From positions 253,001 to 317,000 of the forward strand of contig JAZGUH010000379.1 in the NCBI GenBank assembly GCA_037893225.1: a DNA stretch of 64,000 bases. Direction: 5' to 3'. A model generated the notes under the pieces. It had not been told where the DNA came from. It searched no databases and worked only from the letters and a program-made list of their open reading frames with translations. The translations under genes were made by a program, and so were the position numbers. Shown piece after piece: positions 37,501-46,122 of the stretch (positions are counted from its first letter, which is position 1; the number at the start of each line of letters is the position of its first letter). The stretch comes from Hippasteria phrygiana (taxonomy: Eukaryota; Echinodermata; Asteroidea; Valvatida; Goniasteridae).

Positions 37501-40500
37501 GCGCCCTCAATTTGAGTCTCAACAAATTCCAAAAAGGGGGGGTAAATTTTTGGGCGGCAAATAGTCACACTAAAACTTCACTTGAACCAGTTTGGCTTTT
37601 AATTCACATTTAATACATATAAATGAATTTATTTATGAAATAAAATGTGATCCGGCCAGTTTGAGAAGCATGTTTCCTTTAAGGTGTTTCCTCCCAGTTT
37701 TAATGGTAAAAATTATGAAAAACTAAAACCCTTACAAAATGGGATTGATGCACTGACAGTGCGTGATGGAGCCCGGGCGCATTGATTTGACTGAAGGGGA
37801 GTTTTGTTACAGAACTAGTATTATTTTGACCATGTTCATCTTGCAGATGCATATTGAGAAAGCAATATGTATAATTTTTAATTCTAGATAATTTACTAAT
37901 CTATATCATTTCTATGTGGAAATTGCGAATATTCAAATCAAATCAAATCAAATATAATGTAGACATTCCGTTTACATTGTATTTTCCCCCCATTTTTTTA
38001 TTGCGTTATTTTCCAATTGAGATTTCATTTGAAGCATGTAAAACGTAACAAATTTCTCAACTTTTGGTAATTTGTAATCAGTTATCTACATTGTTTATTA
38101 CCAATTAGAGAAGTAATAATAATAATTAGATCACTTGGTAATGCAATAAATTTTTGTTCCAAATTTTAACAAAACAGCATTGTTGTTTTGATGCAGGTTC
38201 CGGATCATCCTTCATTCCACAACATCCAGTACGAAGGAGGAGACACTGAGGTTTACACTTACAACTTGGAGGAGGATGTTGCCAGTGGTGACCTGAAGAT
38301 TTTGGATCCAAACTAAATGAATTCATATTTGAATAAATGAATTCATATTTTACATGTACAAAGACAACAAATCTAAACAATTGTTAGTGTACAGAAATCC
38401 CCTAGTGTCCTTAACTCAACATTTCAGATATCTATTTTTGAAATTTTGAAATTTTTCAACTTTAACCCTAACCCTCCAGGGTATTTTGGCTAGAAACCCT
38501 GCCAGACGCATCAGATTGCATACTTTGTCACATTGACTTGTGTGCAGAGTGCAGCAAAGTGAAGCTGTCACCACAGATGCACTGTGCTGCATCTGGCAGG
38601 GTTAGGGTTAAAGTGGTGTAACTTTTTAACACAAATTTATTTTTAATTACTTTTTTCCCACTGTTTTTCGCTTGTTACAAGCTTTCATTTGATGTATATT
38701 TTGACCTATAACCTAAACAAATAGGATGCTAATTTCAGGAAAAACAAAACTTCAAAAAAGCCGGCAGGACATTTTTTTACTTTAAAGTGGTGTAACTTTT
38801 GAACACAAAGTTATTTTTAATTATTTGCTAAAACAAATAAAATTGGGTTTTATAGAGCTAGGCTAGCCCTAGAAGGACGCTATGATATAGCGTCCTAGCG
38901 CCCAAGTATGCAAAACAGTCCTATGCTAGAAACCGAAGATAAAAAATCACACTTTACCTGCATAAATATTCTTGGCATCATTTTATTCAAACAGTTCAAC
39001 AGCCCATCTCCCTGTACGGATAGAAATATTCCTCCAAGAATGTCAAGAACAGGAGATATTTGGGGCGCAAAATCGTCTCCACGCGACGCTGACTTCACAA
39101 ACACGAGGAGTAATATCTTGTCCGCACGTCTTGAATGTTCATCAACAACAGAGGGCGCAATTTCGGCCGTGCACGCGGCGACTGTAAATTGCGCCCTCTG
39201 TTGATGAACGTTCTAAATGTGGGTATTACTCCTCGTGTTTGTGAAGTCAGCGTCGCGTGGAGACGATTTTGCGCCGCAAATATCTCCTGTTCTTGACATT
39301 CTTGGAGGAATATTTCTATCCGTACAAGGAGATGGGCTGTTGAACTGTTTGAATAAAATGATGCCAAGAATATTTATGCAGGTAAAGTGTGATTTTGTAT
39401 CTTCGGTTTCTAGCATAGGACTGTTTTGCATACTTGGGCACTAGGACGCTATATCATAGCGTCCTTCTAGGGCTAGAGCTAGTCCGAGTAACTTGGACCC
39501 TTCATATCGCCTTTTTTAACATTTGGACATGATCTGGCGATAGTAGGGTCCAAGTCGATTGCGCGATAGAGAATGGCCAAAAATTCAATCCAAACAAAAA
39601 ACATCAGAATTCAACCTTACAACGGCCACCAAAATACTAGATACGCCACCACCTGAACAAGTGGAGTTCCATGATCAGATGAATGTACCAAGGTTTACTT
39701 AACATCCAAATAAAAAGTGAAATTTTACCGTTTCATTCCCAGAGACCCCCACAGAACATGTCTTTTCGCTTTTTTGTAGTCAGTCAGTACGTAGTTCGAA
39801 TAGTGACCGTACCCCTCGACCGTGCATGACGTCACCCTGATGCGCAGCGCCCTGATGCGCAGCGCCCGCATGCACCGCCCGACAACTTGCCGGCGACTGT
39901 TTCGCGAGTGGTAAAACGGTCGCTGTACGTGTTCGTGTGTAGATCATAGAGTTATACATGTAGGATGTGTAGTATATTGATTTGAGGTTGCACGCGCGTC
40001 ATGGGGTAGGAAATTCTTCACGAAACAGTCGCCGGCATAAACAGGTTGTCGCACGGTGCATGCTAGTCTTGGTTCCAAGACGTCCTTAGCGCGGTGCGAC
40101 GTACAGCGCGCACGGCAGCGCCCTCTAGCTACACAAACACAATAACACGCCTTGGCGTGTGTATGTGTAGCAAGAGGGCGCTGTCGGCCGGCCGTACGCG
40201 CTATACGTCGCACCGCTAAGAACGTCTTGGAACCTAGACTAGGTGCATGCGGGTGCTGCGCATCAGGGTGACGTACGTATGCAATTAATGTAAATTTTTA
40301 AAGAAAACTTACGTACCTGAGGTTTTAGACACTTTTTCGTTGGCAGTCCCATCGACCGATAACCTTTGTTTGATCGACCCGTCGACGACGCGCACGTCAC
40401 GTCACGTCGACGCGCGCACGTACGAATTTTAAATAAAATTGATTACGTACGTGTAGTTGGATCCGGCCGCCGCACCGCGTACGGAAAAGCCAGAACAAGG

Positions 40501-43363
40501 CAAAAATACGTCGTTGCCGTTAAATTTAATAAAAAAAAAATAAATAAACATCCTATGCAAGAGTTGATACGACCATACGACAGAAGAGTACAAACAAAAT
40601 TGAACATCAGTGAGCGACGTAGACCCATGGGGAAATTCGCAATTGCCGTGATTTTCATTACGGTGGTGATCCGGAACTGTCTTAAACGTGCATAAAAATC
40701 TTTCGGCGAAAACGACAAGTCAGTAAATTCAATTGCCAAAATATTTTAATCTGTGACATATGAGATTATTTTCTATCGAGAAAACTTAGTAAAGTCAATA
40801 CAAAAACAATGAATGTTGACGACATGCCGGGGGAAACAAGAATTTTGACTGGCATTTCACGTCACTAGAAGCCAACTACAAGATAATTACAAATTTCGAC
40901 GAACTGCATTATGGGTAACAGTGAAGCGATTTTCAAAATTTCTTTTCCGAGTATTGCAAAATGATGGACATTGAAATTTAGTAAAAGAAAATCTTAAAAA
41001 ACAAATTTAGTTTCTCTAGGATTCATTCTTGTTTAATCAAGTGATCCGGAACTGTCAATGATCCTGAACTGTCGCACTGACTGTATTTGAACTCCAAAAA
41101 AGTGAAAAGACATGTTCTGCGGGGGTCTCTGGGAATTAAACGGTAAAATTTCACTTTTTATTTGGATGTTAAGTAAACCTTGGTACATTTATCTGATCAT
41201 GGAACCCCACTTGTTCAGGTGGTGGCGTATCTAGTATTTTGGTGGCCGTTGTAAGGTTGAATTCTGATGTTTTTTGTTTGGATTGAATTTTTGGCCATTC
41301 TCTATCGCGCAATCGACTTGGACTAGGCATTTCAGGTGAATTTAAAATAAAAGGAACAAGCACTTACAATAGACACCATTTGATGGAGTGAGTCTTCATT
41401 AGAAGAAATCTTTTGGAATTTGTTTAATTGGTCATTGCGTTTGGAAGTTACGGCCAATTAAGTTTCGTCAAATGAGTGATTTTTTTAGCCAAGAGGTCAA
41501 AGGTTATCTTATGTTTTTCTTTATTTCTGTTTTGGCACCGAAAAAATGACTGGAGAAATGTTATTCTTTCTTTTATCCTTGTCACATGGTACCAGACTTG
41601 CTCGACATTTAGTTTAAGCTTTGGTATGAAATAAAGCTTTTCAAAAGTGCAAACAGAAGTTATAATAATGATCTAATTTGCATAATTGATTAACTAATTA
41701 GGGGTAAATTATGCAAATTTGTCATGTAGACATAGAAAACCTTAGTCAAAAACAAATATCTTAATTTGAACAATTCTGCAAAATCTGGCTGTTTGGAATG
41801 GAAGTAGATCTATACATTTTAAAATAATTACAAAATGTGCATAATTAATTAGCAAATTATGTAAAAATTAGAAGGCAAACGTGTTCGGTTTTAAATTTGC
41901 TAAAAAAATAAACCAGTTGTAATAAATAAAGCTTTGTTTTGAGAAAAAAGTTCTAAGAAGTGAACCCGATTTCTTTTCTTCATTATTAACTAAATTGCAT
42001 ATTTATATGGTATGTGATAAAACAGCACTATGCAATGTTTTTCGGGAAAAAAGTGGTACAGGTACATTTGTATACATATACAGGGGTACATATTTCGGTT
42101 GAGGGAAATTGAGAATTCTTCCATGGCACATTTTCGTTTTTATGTGTAAGTTTATTTTGAAAATAATTCGCAGGCAGATCAGATGATGAATAAACATTTT
42201 TTAAACATCCATTTACTGGTAATCCGCCAACAATTTTGCTGCAGAAAATGTCTGCAAAAAAGAGAAATTTCCAAACACCCCCATTAAACAAATGGTATCG
42301 CCCACTAAAAGCAAAATACGAACGACAAAACAACGAAAACGAGAGTAAGGCAATTTTTGAACAATAAAAAGCGAAAATGTAGAGATTAAAACATGAGTTA
42401 TAGTCAAACCAAAAACCATACATTAATGTATGGTTCTGAGGAAATCCTCTTTTTAAGTAGAAACCCGATCGAACGCATGATCTTTGCCGTTAAAAAGCAG
42501 TTGCAATGTGCTGCAGATCGGCCATGCGGTTTGACTTGACCACGCACACACGTACAACACACGCCGTTGCACGGAACTTCCGTGCGGCGTGGGTCGTTGC
42601 GGCGTTTTAATGCTCAAACCCCGAAAACCACCTCTCAAAGAACGGCGTTTCGCTAAAAATCCTTTCCTCATATGACATTTGTATTTTGCTTGTCTAAATC
42701 TGTAATAAACACTAATCTATACACACCTTGGCGCTTCCAGATTTGTTCTCTCAAAATGTGATTTTTGACGGTCTGAAATTTCTTAACAGCGCGATAAAGT
42801 GGAAGCCATTGTTCGATTTTCACGCAGTAAAGTCAAAGGTCGCTGAAAGTCTTTCTCTCTCCGATGATGACGTATTCTAAGGAATTGGACCAATAGGAAT
42901 CTAGCAAACTTCGACCGAAGGTTGCCGATCGAAAAACCCGAAATTGCGATGTGGCCGAAAGTGCGTGCCACGGACAGTGTTGGCCGGAAGTGCGCGCTGT
43001 CATAGGAATTGTACAGCGATGTGTGTGCTGTGCGTGTAAAGGAATGTGAGCACAGATTTCGGCAACGGAAGTGCTTGTGTGAGTGAAGTGCCTACGGACC
43101 CTACTATCGCCAGATCACGTCCAAATGTTAAAAAAGGCGATATGAAGGGTCCAAGTTACTCGGACTAGGCTAGAGCTAGGCCTACTACTTGTCTTAGTAA
43201 AGTTGAAGTAACCATAGAGCAAGGAACATACCTTTGCAATCTTGATCATCTGCTTGGCTATTTTGATGTCTCCCTGATGATTTTGTCCGATCTCGGCGAT
43301 GATAAAGCAAGGATGATTTCCACCAATCATTCGACCGGGAGCTAACTCAAATTCGAGAGGCAT
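28355..43363 (-). CDS. NANS: N-acetylneuraminate 9-phosphate synthase (NANS), seven exons
   Basis: Joining seven exons gives a continuous 353-aa protein close in length to human NANS (359 aa). The enzyme condenses N-acetylmannosamine 6-phosphate with phosphoenolpyruvate to make N-acetylneuraminate 9-phosphate, the cytosolic step committing carbon to sialic acid. The N-terminal NeuB TIM barrel (residues ~1-285) contains PCFIIAEIGQNHQGD, DCAKFQKSEL, FFKVGSGDTNN, ISSGMQSM, FLQCTSAYP, IGYSGHESG and ERHITMDKTWKGSDH. The C-terminal SAF (antifreeze-like) domain (~291-353) starts LGKSVVA and contains LTVKVAEPQGYPPENIYNLIG. All six introns have GT donors and AG acceptors; five junctions are phase 0 and the exon 5/6 junction splits a codon. 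Intron 1 is about 9 kb and carries a nested antisense THAP gene and large palindromes. No frameshift or stop interrupts it. Confidence 0.97.
29425..29531 (-). CDS. NANS: NANS exon 6 (residues 255-290)
   Basis: 107 bp encoding (E)PHELKELITKIRHLERAFGS then RVKEMRACELACHKK. The acceptor is ttctcag and the donor gtacat. It links the barrel to the SAF domain. Confidence 0.95.
29640..29661 (+). repeat. CT-rich microsatellite
   Basis: tctctctcactctctctcat-type repeats in NANS intron 5 (between exons 5 and 6). Confidence 0.8.
30297..30456 (-). CDS. NANS: NANS exon 5 (residues 202-254 plus one base)
   Basis: 160 bp starting EYRKEFPDIPIGYSGHESG after acceptor ctctgcag and ending SDHAASL plus one G before donor gtaagc. 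The split codon is completed to Glu by exon 6. Confidence 0.96.
30475..30738. repeat. 66-bp direct duplication plus foldback
   Basis: Two 66-bp tandem units (catggaatagatcaaaggctc ... ccccaaaaatggaaattta) lie at about 30475 and 30541. They are followed by an inverted partner (tctgacacggaatgacccccaaa near 30715) and a second hairpin formed by gttcaaattggctcaaatttt and aaatttgagccaatttgaa (30607-30692). This sits in NANS intron 4, directly upstream of exon 5. Confidence 0.75.
30945..31214. mobile_element. MITE with gggcccaatttcatagcgctg termini
   Basis: Arms at 30945-30976 and 31185-31214 are near-perfect inverted copies (CCTGGGCCCAATTTCATAGC and the complement). The 270-bp interior is non-coding. 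It lies in NANS intron 4. Elements with a gggcccaatttcatag end are a familiar class in invertebrate deuterostome genomes; that is recollection, not a search. Confidence 0.75.
31375..31476 (-). CDS. NANS: NANS exon 4 (residues 168-201)
   Basis: 102 bp in phase 0, encoding VYETVKAENVNFCFLQCTSA then YPLAPEDVHLRIIE. The acceptor is ttcttag and the donor gtatca. It is short, so it is found by homology, not by open-frame length. Confidence 0.95.
31689..31716 (+). repeat. CTCCC short tandem repeat
   Basis: Several CTCCC units, flanked on the left by a short CA run (about 31680). Confidence 0.85.
32187..32570 (+). mobile_element. LINE reverse-transcriptase C-terminal fossil
   Basis: Translating from 32187 gives TCFIRPITEYAAPVWNGAMT then KQQITHIGRVQKRALKIILG, the C-terminal end of a non-LTR retrotransposon polymerase of the Jockey/CR1 type. 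Stops follow at about 32306, 32357 and 32396, and a frameshift leads to FKQFIPPKNNTR and later SAIPYM-type residues. The 5' part is absent, which is typical of 5'-truncated LINE copies. It lies in NANS intron 3 opposite to the gene's direction. Confidence 0.85.
33024..33176 (-). CDS. NANS: NANS exon 3 (residues 117-167)
   Basis: 153 bp in phase 0, from AAMEFLHQLDVPFFKVGSG to QSMETMRK, with donor gtatat. It holds the conserved KVGSGDTNN and SGMQSM stretches of the barrel. Confidence 0.96.
33769..33914. mobile_element. 146-bp MITE with 33-bp arms
   Basis: gaagactacaggcgcaaaag (33769) and its inverted copy ending at 33914 match over 33 bp with one mismatch and include the gccgctaaacgcca core. 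It lies in NANS intron 2 between exons 2 and 3. The interior is AT-rich. Confidence 0.85.
33999..34214 (-). CDS. NANS: NANS exon 2 (residues 45-116)
   Basis: 216 bp from GAG after an AG acceptor (ccacag) to GATGAG before donor gtaggt. It encodes EAGADCAKFQKSEL, RPYTSKNSFGRTYGEHKR and ends IYFTASGMDE. It is the counterpart of human residues of the same motif order. Confidence 0.96.
34300..35505. other. NANS intron 1, 3' part
   Basis: No exon recognised. A doubled gttcacataa at about 34680 is a trivial tandem duplication. Confidence 0.5.
35512..35715 (+). repeat. Solo copy of the TAACTTGGACCC terminal repeat
   Basis: ctgagtaacttggaccc, followed by atttggacatgatctggcga and later aaaatactagatacgccacc and acaagtggagttccatgat, matches 39482-39680 with small changes. 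It is a lone end of the same foldback family that frames 39.5-43.2 kb. Confidence 0.8.
36497..36717. mobile_element. 221-bp MITE with perfect 47-bp inverted termini
   Basis: 36497-36543 and 36671-36717 are exact inverse copies (AAATGTGTTTCTAAAGGCTT ...). A second, inner inverted repeat (agctgtgtcacagaaa / tttctgtgacacagct) is nested inside. Perfect arms suggest recent insertion. It sits about 290 bp upstream of the THAP start codon. Confidence 0.9.
37007..37351 (+). CDS. THAP-domain protein, exon 1
   Basis: 115 codons from ATG to a GT donor (ggtaagttc) in phase 0. Residues 1-89 form a THAP zinc-binding DNA-binding domain: the C2CH ligands are C5, C10, C54 and H57, with the conserved P24 and W33 and the AIPTKF (83-88) version of the AVPTIF box. 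THAP proteins are sequence-specific DNA-binding factors that arose from P-element-type transposases. The exon lies inside NANS intron 1 on the opposite strand. The frame continues open past the donor to 37450, but the donor is strong and the extension has no domain. No transposase catalytic domain follows, so this looks like a host gene. Confidence 0.88.
38197..38316 (+). CDS. THAP-domain protein, terminal exon
   Basis: After the acceptor tgttttgatgcag the frame VPDHPSFHNIQYEGGDTEVY then TYNLEEDVASGDLKILDPN runs to TAA at 38314. Joined to exon 1 in phase 0 it gives a 154-aa protein with an acidic C-terminal tail. An AATAAA at 38332-38337 lies 15 nt after the stop, implying a very short 3' UTR. 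Additional internal exons cannot be excluded. The tail is not recognised as a known domain. Confidence 0.75.
   Translation, partial: VPDHPSFHNIQYEGGDTEVYTYNLEEDVASGDLKILDPN
38332..38337 (+). terminator. Poly(A) signal AATAAA of the THAP gene
   Basis: Canonical hexamer immediately after the predicted stop codon. Confidence 0.6.
38462..38611. mobile_element. 150-bp piggyBac-type MITE, copy 2
   Basis: Same length and TTAA borders as the copy at 27568-27717. The right terminus AGGGTTAGGGTTAA is better preserved here. Both copies flank or interrupt NANS (3' flank and intron 1). Confidence 0.8.
38863..39476. repeat. Giant palindrome, ~300-bp arms with a short loop
   Basis: The left arm (38863-39163) and right arm (39186-39476) are near-identical inverted copies. 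Both include ctagaaggacgctatgatat, ccaagtatgcaaaacagtcc, gtcaagaacaggagatattt and gaggagtaat. The loop is about 22 nt (39164-39185) and GC-rich. Each arm's tip holds its own short palindrome (gacgctatgatatagcgtc). A transcript would fold into a ~300-bp hairpin. Open frames in the arms are mirror images and are not genes. Confidence 0.95.
39548..41327. repeat. Middle inverted repeat pair (~230-bp arms)
   Basis: 39548-39778 and 41095-41327 are inverted copies. Shared phrases include cgattgcgcgatagagaatgg, aaaatactagatacgccacc, aaataaaaagtgaaatttta and gacatgttctg. The enclosed DNA has a short frame (40366-40695) with no recognisable domain. Confidence 0.9.
39825..40277. repeat. CpG-rich three-way-junction foldback
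   Basis: Three nested pairings are visible. A closing stem pairs cgtcaccctgatgcgcagcg near 39830-39877 with ggtgcatgcgggtgctgcgc to 40277. Hairpin one pairs 39868-39907 with 40016-40062 (gccggcgactgtttcg / cgaaacagtcgccggc). Hairpin two pairs 40062-40151 with 40154-40241 (ttccaagacgt / acgtcttggaa, agcgccctct / agagggcgct) with a 2-nt loop. The segment is far richer in CpG than its surroundings. Confidence 0.85.
42415..42434. repeat. 20-bp perfect palindrome
   Basis: accatacattaatgtatggt, with no loop, in NANS intron 1. Confidence 0.9.
43232..43363 (-). CDS. NANS: NANS exon 1 (residues 1-44)
   Basis: Starts MPLEFELAPGR and ends IKIAK, with donor gtatgt directly after AAG at 43232. The 132-bp exon ends on a codon boundary. 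The Met and following residues match the vertebrate N-terminus closely, which supports this start. Confidence 0.97.
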
Positions 43364-44547
43364 TTTGGCGAAGTATCTTGAGCGATTTAGACCGACAGTT
43401 CACGTGGAATGTTGACAAAATCTTATGACCCTTGACCTAAATCGGCAGGTACCCCGTTGTCATGCTATTAGAATGCACAATATGCAGGCAGGGAACCAGT
43501 GCTGTTTTCCCGTTTACCGATATGCGGCACTTGAGGGCGGTATGTTACATCAGCAAAGAGCGCCCTCGTATCATAAGACCACTCACACCGACCCCAAATC
43601 AGGGGCTATTATTCATTTTTTAAAACAAGATGGGGTCCATATAGGCTAGAGAAAACATAGCAGACCGAAAATCGCTCATTTATTTCGGAAACGAAAACTG
43701 GAGAATGTATCTTGATATTCTATTTCATTTCCAATTTTCAGCTAATCACAATTTAAATTCAAACAAGGTCCACACAAAAGTGTATTAAACTGTCACCAAA
43801 GATATGTTCATCACAAAAAGAATGTCATTGTTATGAAATCAATTAAGCAACAACATCTCACCATCAACGTGAATTCTTGGGAATTTCAGGGAGAAAATAA
43901 TACCATAAAGGTGTATGGGCAATTTTGTCACGAATTTAACAACTGGTTTTTCTAATTTACTTTAATACCGGGAACAAAAATAAGAAAGTTCGTCTAATAC
44001 TTTAATGAAAGAGCAAAACGCTATTTTTTTTTTTATTTTTTTTTTTGAGGGGGTGTTTTTTGCATGTTTTTTTATCATTATTATTTTTGCCTAACGCGTA
44101 ACTTAATGTTTCTATTTACTGAAAGGTTACGTAAGTAATGTACGCGTGGTGTGCGCAAGGGCCAAACGGATGACAGTAAAGAGAAAAATTATGAAAGATC
44201 AGAAATGCTTGTTTCTAATCAGCTGACCTTCATCATAAAATTTCTGCTCTATTTTGAAAGTACATTAGTATGCTAATGAAGGACATATAATTTTGCAGTT
44301 CATTTTCGAGTGTATGATCAATGTTACCTGCATCATCCGAGCAATTATCGGCGATAGGTTGTGTCATACAAACGCTTATCAGTTTTATCAGATCGGCAAA
44401 AGAGGCGGAGGAGGATTGGGATTTTCTCCCCTTCAATCCCCCAAAACACACACACACAAACAAAACAAAATGCAAAAATTTGCCCTTTTGTTGAAGTTAC
44501 ACAAGTTTCTATTAAAAACAAAATGCGGAAAAACAAGCTGAAATTGA
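43364..44547. other. NANS promoter/5' UTR side and spacer
   Basis: The NANS 5' UTR and promoter must start right of 43363; no TATA box is evident. Further right is AT-rich DNA with a poly-T tract at 44020-44046 and no supported gene. The stop of the 524-aa gene is at 44548. Confidence 0.45.
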
Positions 44548-46122
44548 TCAGTTCAAGTTTTGACTGTCTATTCCAGAAGTCTTTTGCGCCTGTTCAATCC
44601 AATTTAGAACGCGAATAGTTTTCTCCTGTTCGTCTTCTCTCCTCCATGAATCCTTCAAATTCTGTTCGGTGGGAGGAATTCCCCGCAAACAGGAGGCAGT
44701 TTGAACCTTGGAAAGTCTTGCTGTGTTTTTGTCGATGCTAGGGGGAGTAAACATTGGCTGAGATGCCTGGTCGGGGTTGATATCTACTGGCTCCGGGTGC
44801 TGGTGGTCCACATGCAATGATTTCAAGACAATTCCTCCCGCTACTGGAGGTGAAATCAACTCACTCTCATTTTTCTCATCATTGTAAGCGAAAGCAAATG
44901 TCTTATGAGTTGGGCCGGTCTCCCAAGTCACTCCTGACGAGGCCTGTGTTTCTCTCTTGACTAGTTGGTCCTCGGAATTTGATTTGTTAAACGTAAGCTT
45001 ATCAATCAATGGTGGTGTAGGTGTGTCTCTTACAACCCTCTGTAAAGTGCTAGATGGGGGCCTCGGTTGAATTTGTGGTATACTCTCTATTGATTTTGAT
45101 AATATTCTGTTGCTAAGACAACTTTCTTGTCTCCAGTTCAAACTCTCTGCAATGGGGGTAGGTGGCCGCTTGGCGCCAAGCTTTGTCCTGAAGTTGTTGT
45201 TTGTGTCACTTTTTGAAGTAGGACCGTTGTCCAAACAGTTTACCGCCGGAAGAGAAAATCGTCTGCCCCGGTAGATGTACCGCTGGGCTCGCGCAGTCGG
45301 CTCCTTGGCGTCCCCGTCCAACGTAGTCAAGTTGGACAAACTCCCGGCACACGAATGACACTTCTCTGTCTTTGCTGGTGATGTAGTCGGATTCTGCTGA
45401 GAAATGGCCACATTTAAGCTTTCCTTTTCTTGGAGAGTATGGAGAATTAGACTTGATTGGTAGGGTAACGAATACCGTCTGTCGCGTCGTCTGTAATTTT
45501 CCATTCTCTTCGCTGAAGTTTCGCTTTCATCTGATTCAGCAAATGATACTAGTCTACCTTGCGCTTTTTCCGTCGACGCTGGAGTCAAACGATGATTGTA
45601 TTCACTCCCTTCTTTCTCGTAGTAAGCAACGCGACTGCTTTGAGGGTTTCTGCTTCTGGGAGAGTTGGAAAGTGGAAGTGAAAATTTTCTCCCTCGATGG
45701 CGGTACATCTCTGTTCTCCCTTTCACTTCTTTGTCAACATCTGCTTCAAGCACGGACAAGTCAGTCAGATTGGTCATCGGCAATTCTCCTTCCTCTGTGA
45801 CCTGTCCAGTTGCCCGTTGCTTCTCGGATGACAATTCTGGATCTGTTTGAAGCTGCTCGACCATGGCTTGACGGAGTCGTGTCGCCATCGCCAACTGACC
45901 GTGGCCTCCGATATCAAGTTCCGGAGCCGACACGCGGCGGAGAAAGCTGAGGATTGAAGCCGATCCCTCCTGCATGCACCCAGTCACCTGTCTCGCCTGT
46001 ATCGGTGGCAGGTGGGTAGATGACACCGAAACATAAGACCAGTCTCTGCTATGAGGAGAAGATAAAGATAACTCAGGGCTTGTGGGCTTTTGCCAAGCCC
46101 GTTCCCCCTGCTCGTCCTCCAT
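44548..46122 (-). CDS. Intronless 524-aa disordered protein with four RxxSxP motifs
   Basis: I do not recognise the family. The frame is uninterrupted and rich in Ser, Pro, Arg and Glu with no signal peptide, membrane helix or clear fold. Four motifs share the form R-R/K-x-S-x-P: RRVSAP (62-67), RKFSLP (145-150), RRYSLP (215-220) and RRFSLP (287-292). Three of them are embedded in a longer repeat, Y-x-x-R-x-R-R/K-F/Y-SLP, spaced 70-72 residues apart. This matches the consensus for phosphorylation by basophilic kinases and for 14-3-3 mode-1 binding. Proline-directed stretches (PRPPSST, RDTPTPP) and a more structured C-terminal KTIRVLNWIEQAQK follow. Length and biased but non-repetitive composition argue for a real gene. 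A scaffold or kinase-regulated adaptor is a guess. The start is the first Met. Confidence 0.8.
   Translation of the reverse strand: MEDEQGERAWQKPTSPELSLSSPHSRDWSYVSVSSTHLPPIQARQVTGCMQEGSASILSFLRRVSAPELDIGGHGQLAMATRLRQAMVEQLQTDPELSSEKQRATGQVTEEGELPMTNLTDLSVLEADVDKEVKGRTEMYRHRGRKFSLPLSNSPRSRNPQSSRVAYYEKEGSEYNHRLTPASTEKAQGRLVSFAESDESETSAKRMENYRRRDRRYSLPYQSSLILHTLQEKESLNVAISQQNPTTSPAKTEKCHSCAGSLSNLTTLDGDAKEPTARAQRYIYRGRRFSLPAVNCLDNGPTSKSDTNNNFRTKLGAKRPPTPIAESLNWRQESCLSNRILSKSIESIPQIQPRPPSSTLQRVVRDTPTPPLIDKLTFNKSNSEDQLVKRETQASSGVTWETGPTHKTFAFAYNDEKNESELISPPVAGGIVLKSLHVDHQHPEPVDINPDQASQPMFTPPSIDKNTARLSKVQTASCLRGIPPTEQNLKDSWRREDEQEKTIRVLNWIEQAQKTSGIDSQNLN

Larger units (their letters stand above)
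39482..43168. repeat. Outer inverted repeat pair bounding 3.7 kb
   Basis: 39482-39556 (gtccgagtaacttggaccc ... gcgatagtagggtcc) is repeated inverted at 43093-43168. The right copy lies about 60 bp inside NANS intron 1 from exon 1. The pair encloses all of the nested structures at 39.5-41.3 kb. It may be a composite foldback transposon. Confidence 0.8.

Noticed and set aside
38895..39444. Mirror-image protein frames at 38895-39204 and 39213-39444
   Set aside because: They are the two arms of one palindrome and encode the same peptides on opposite strands without any domain.
40366..40695. Transposase inside the 39.5-41.3 kb element
   Set aside because: The 109-codon frame has no transposase motif and overlaps CpG-rich foldback sequence.
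45453..45850. Plus-strand frames opposite the 524-aa gene
   Set aside because: Shadow frames of a well-supported minus-strand coding region.
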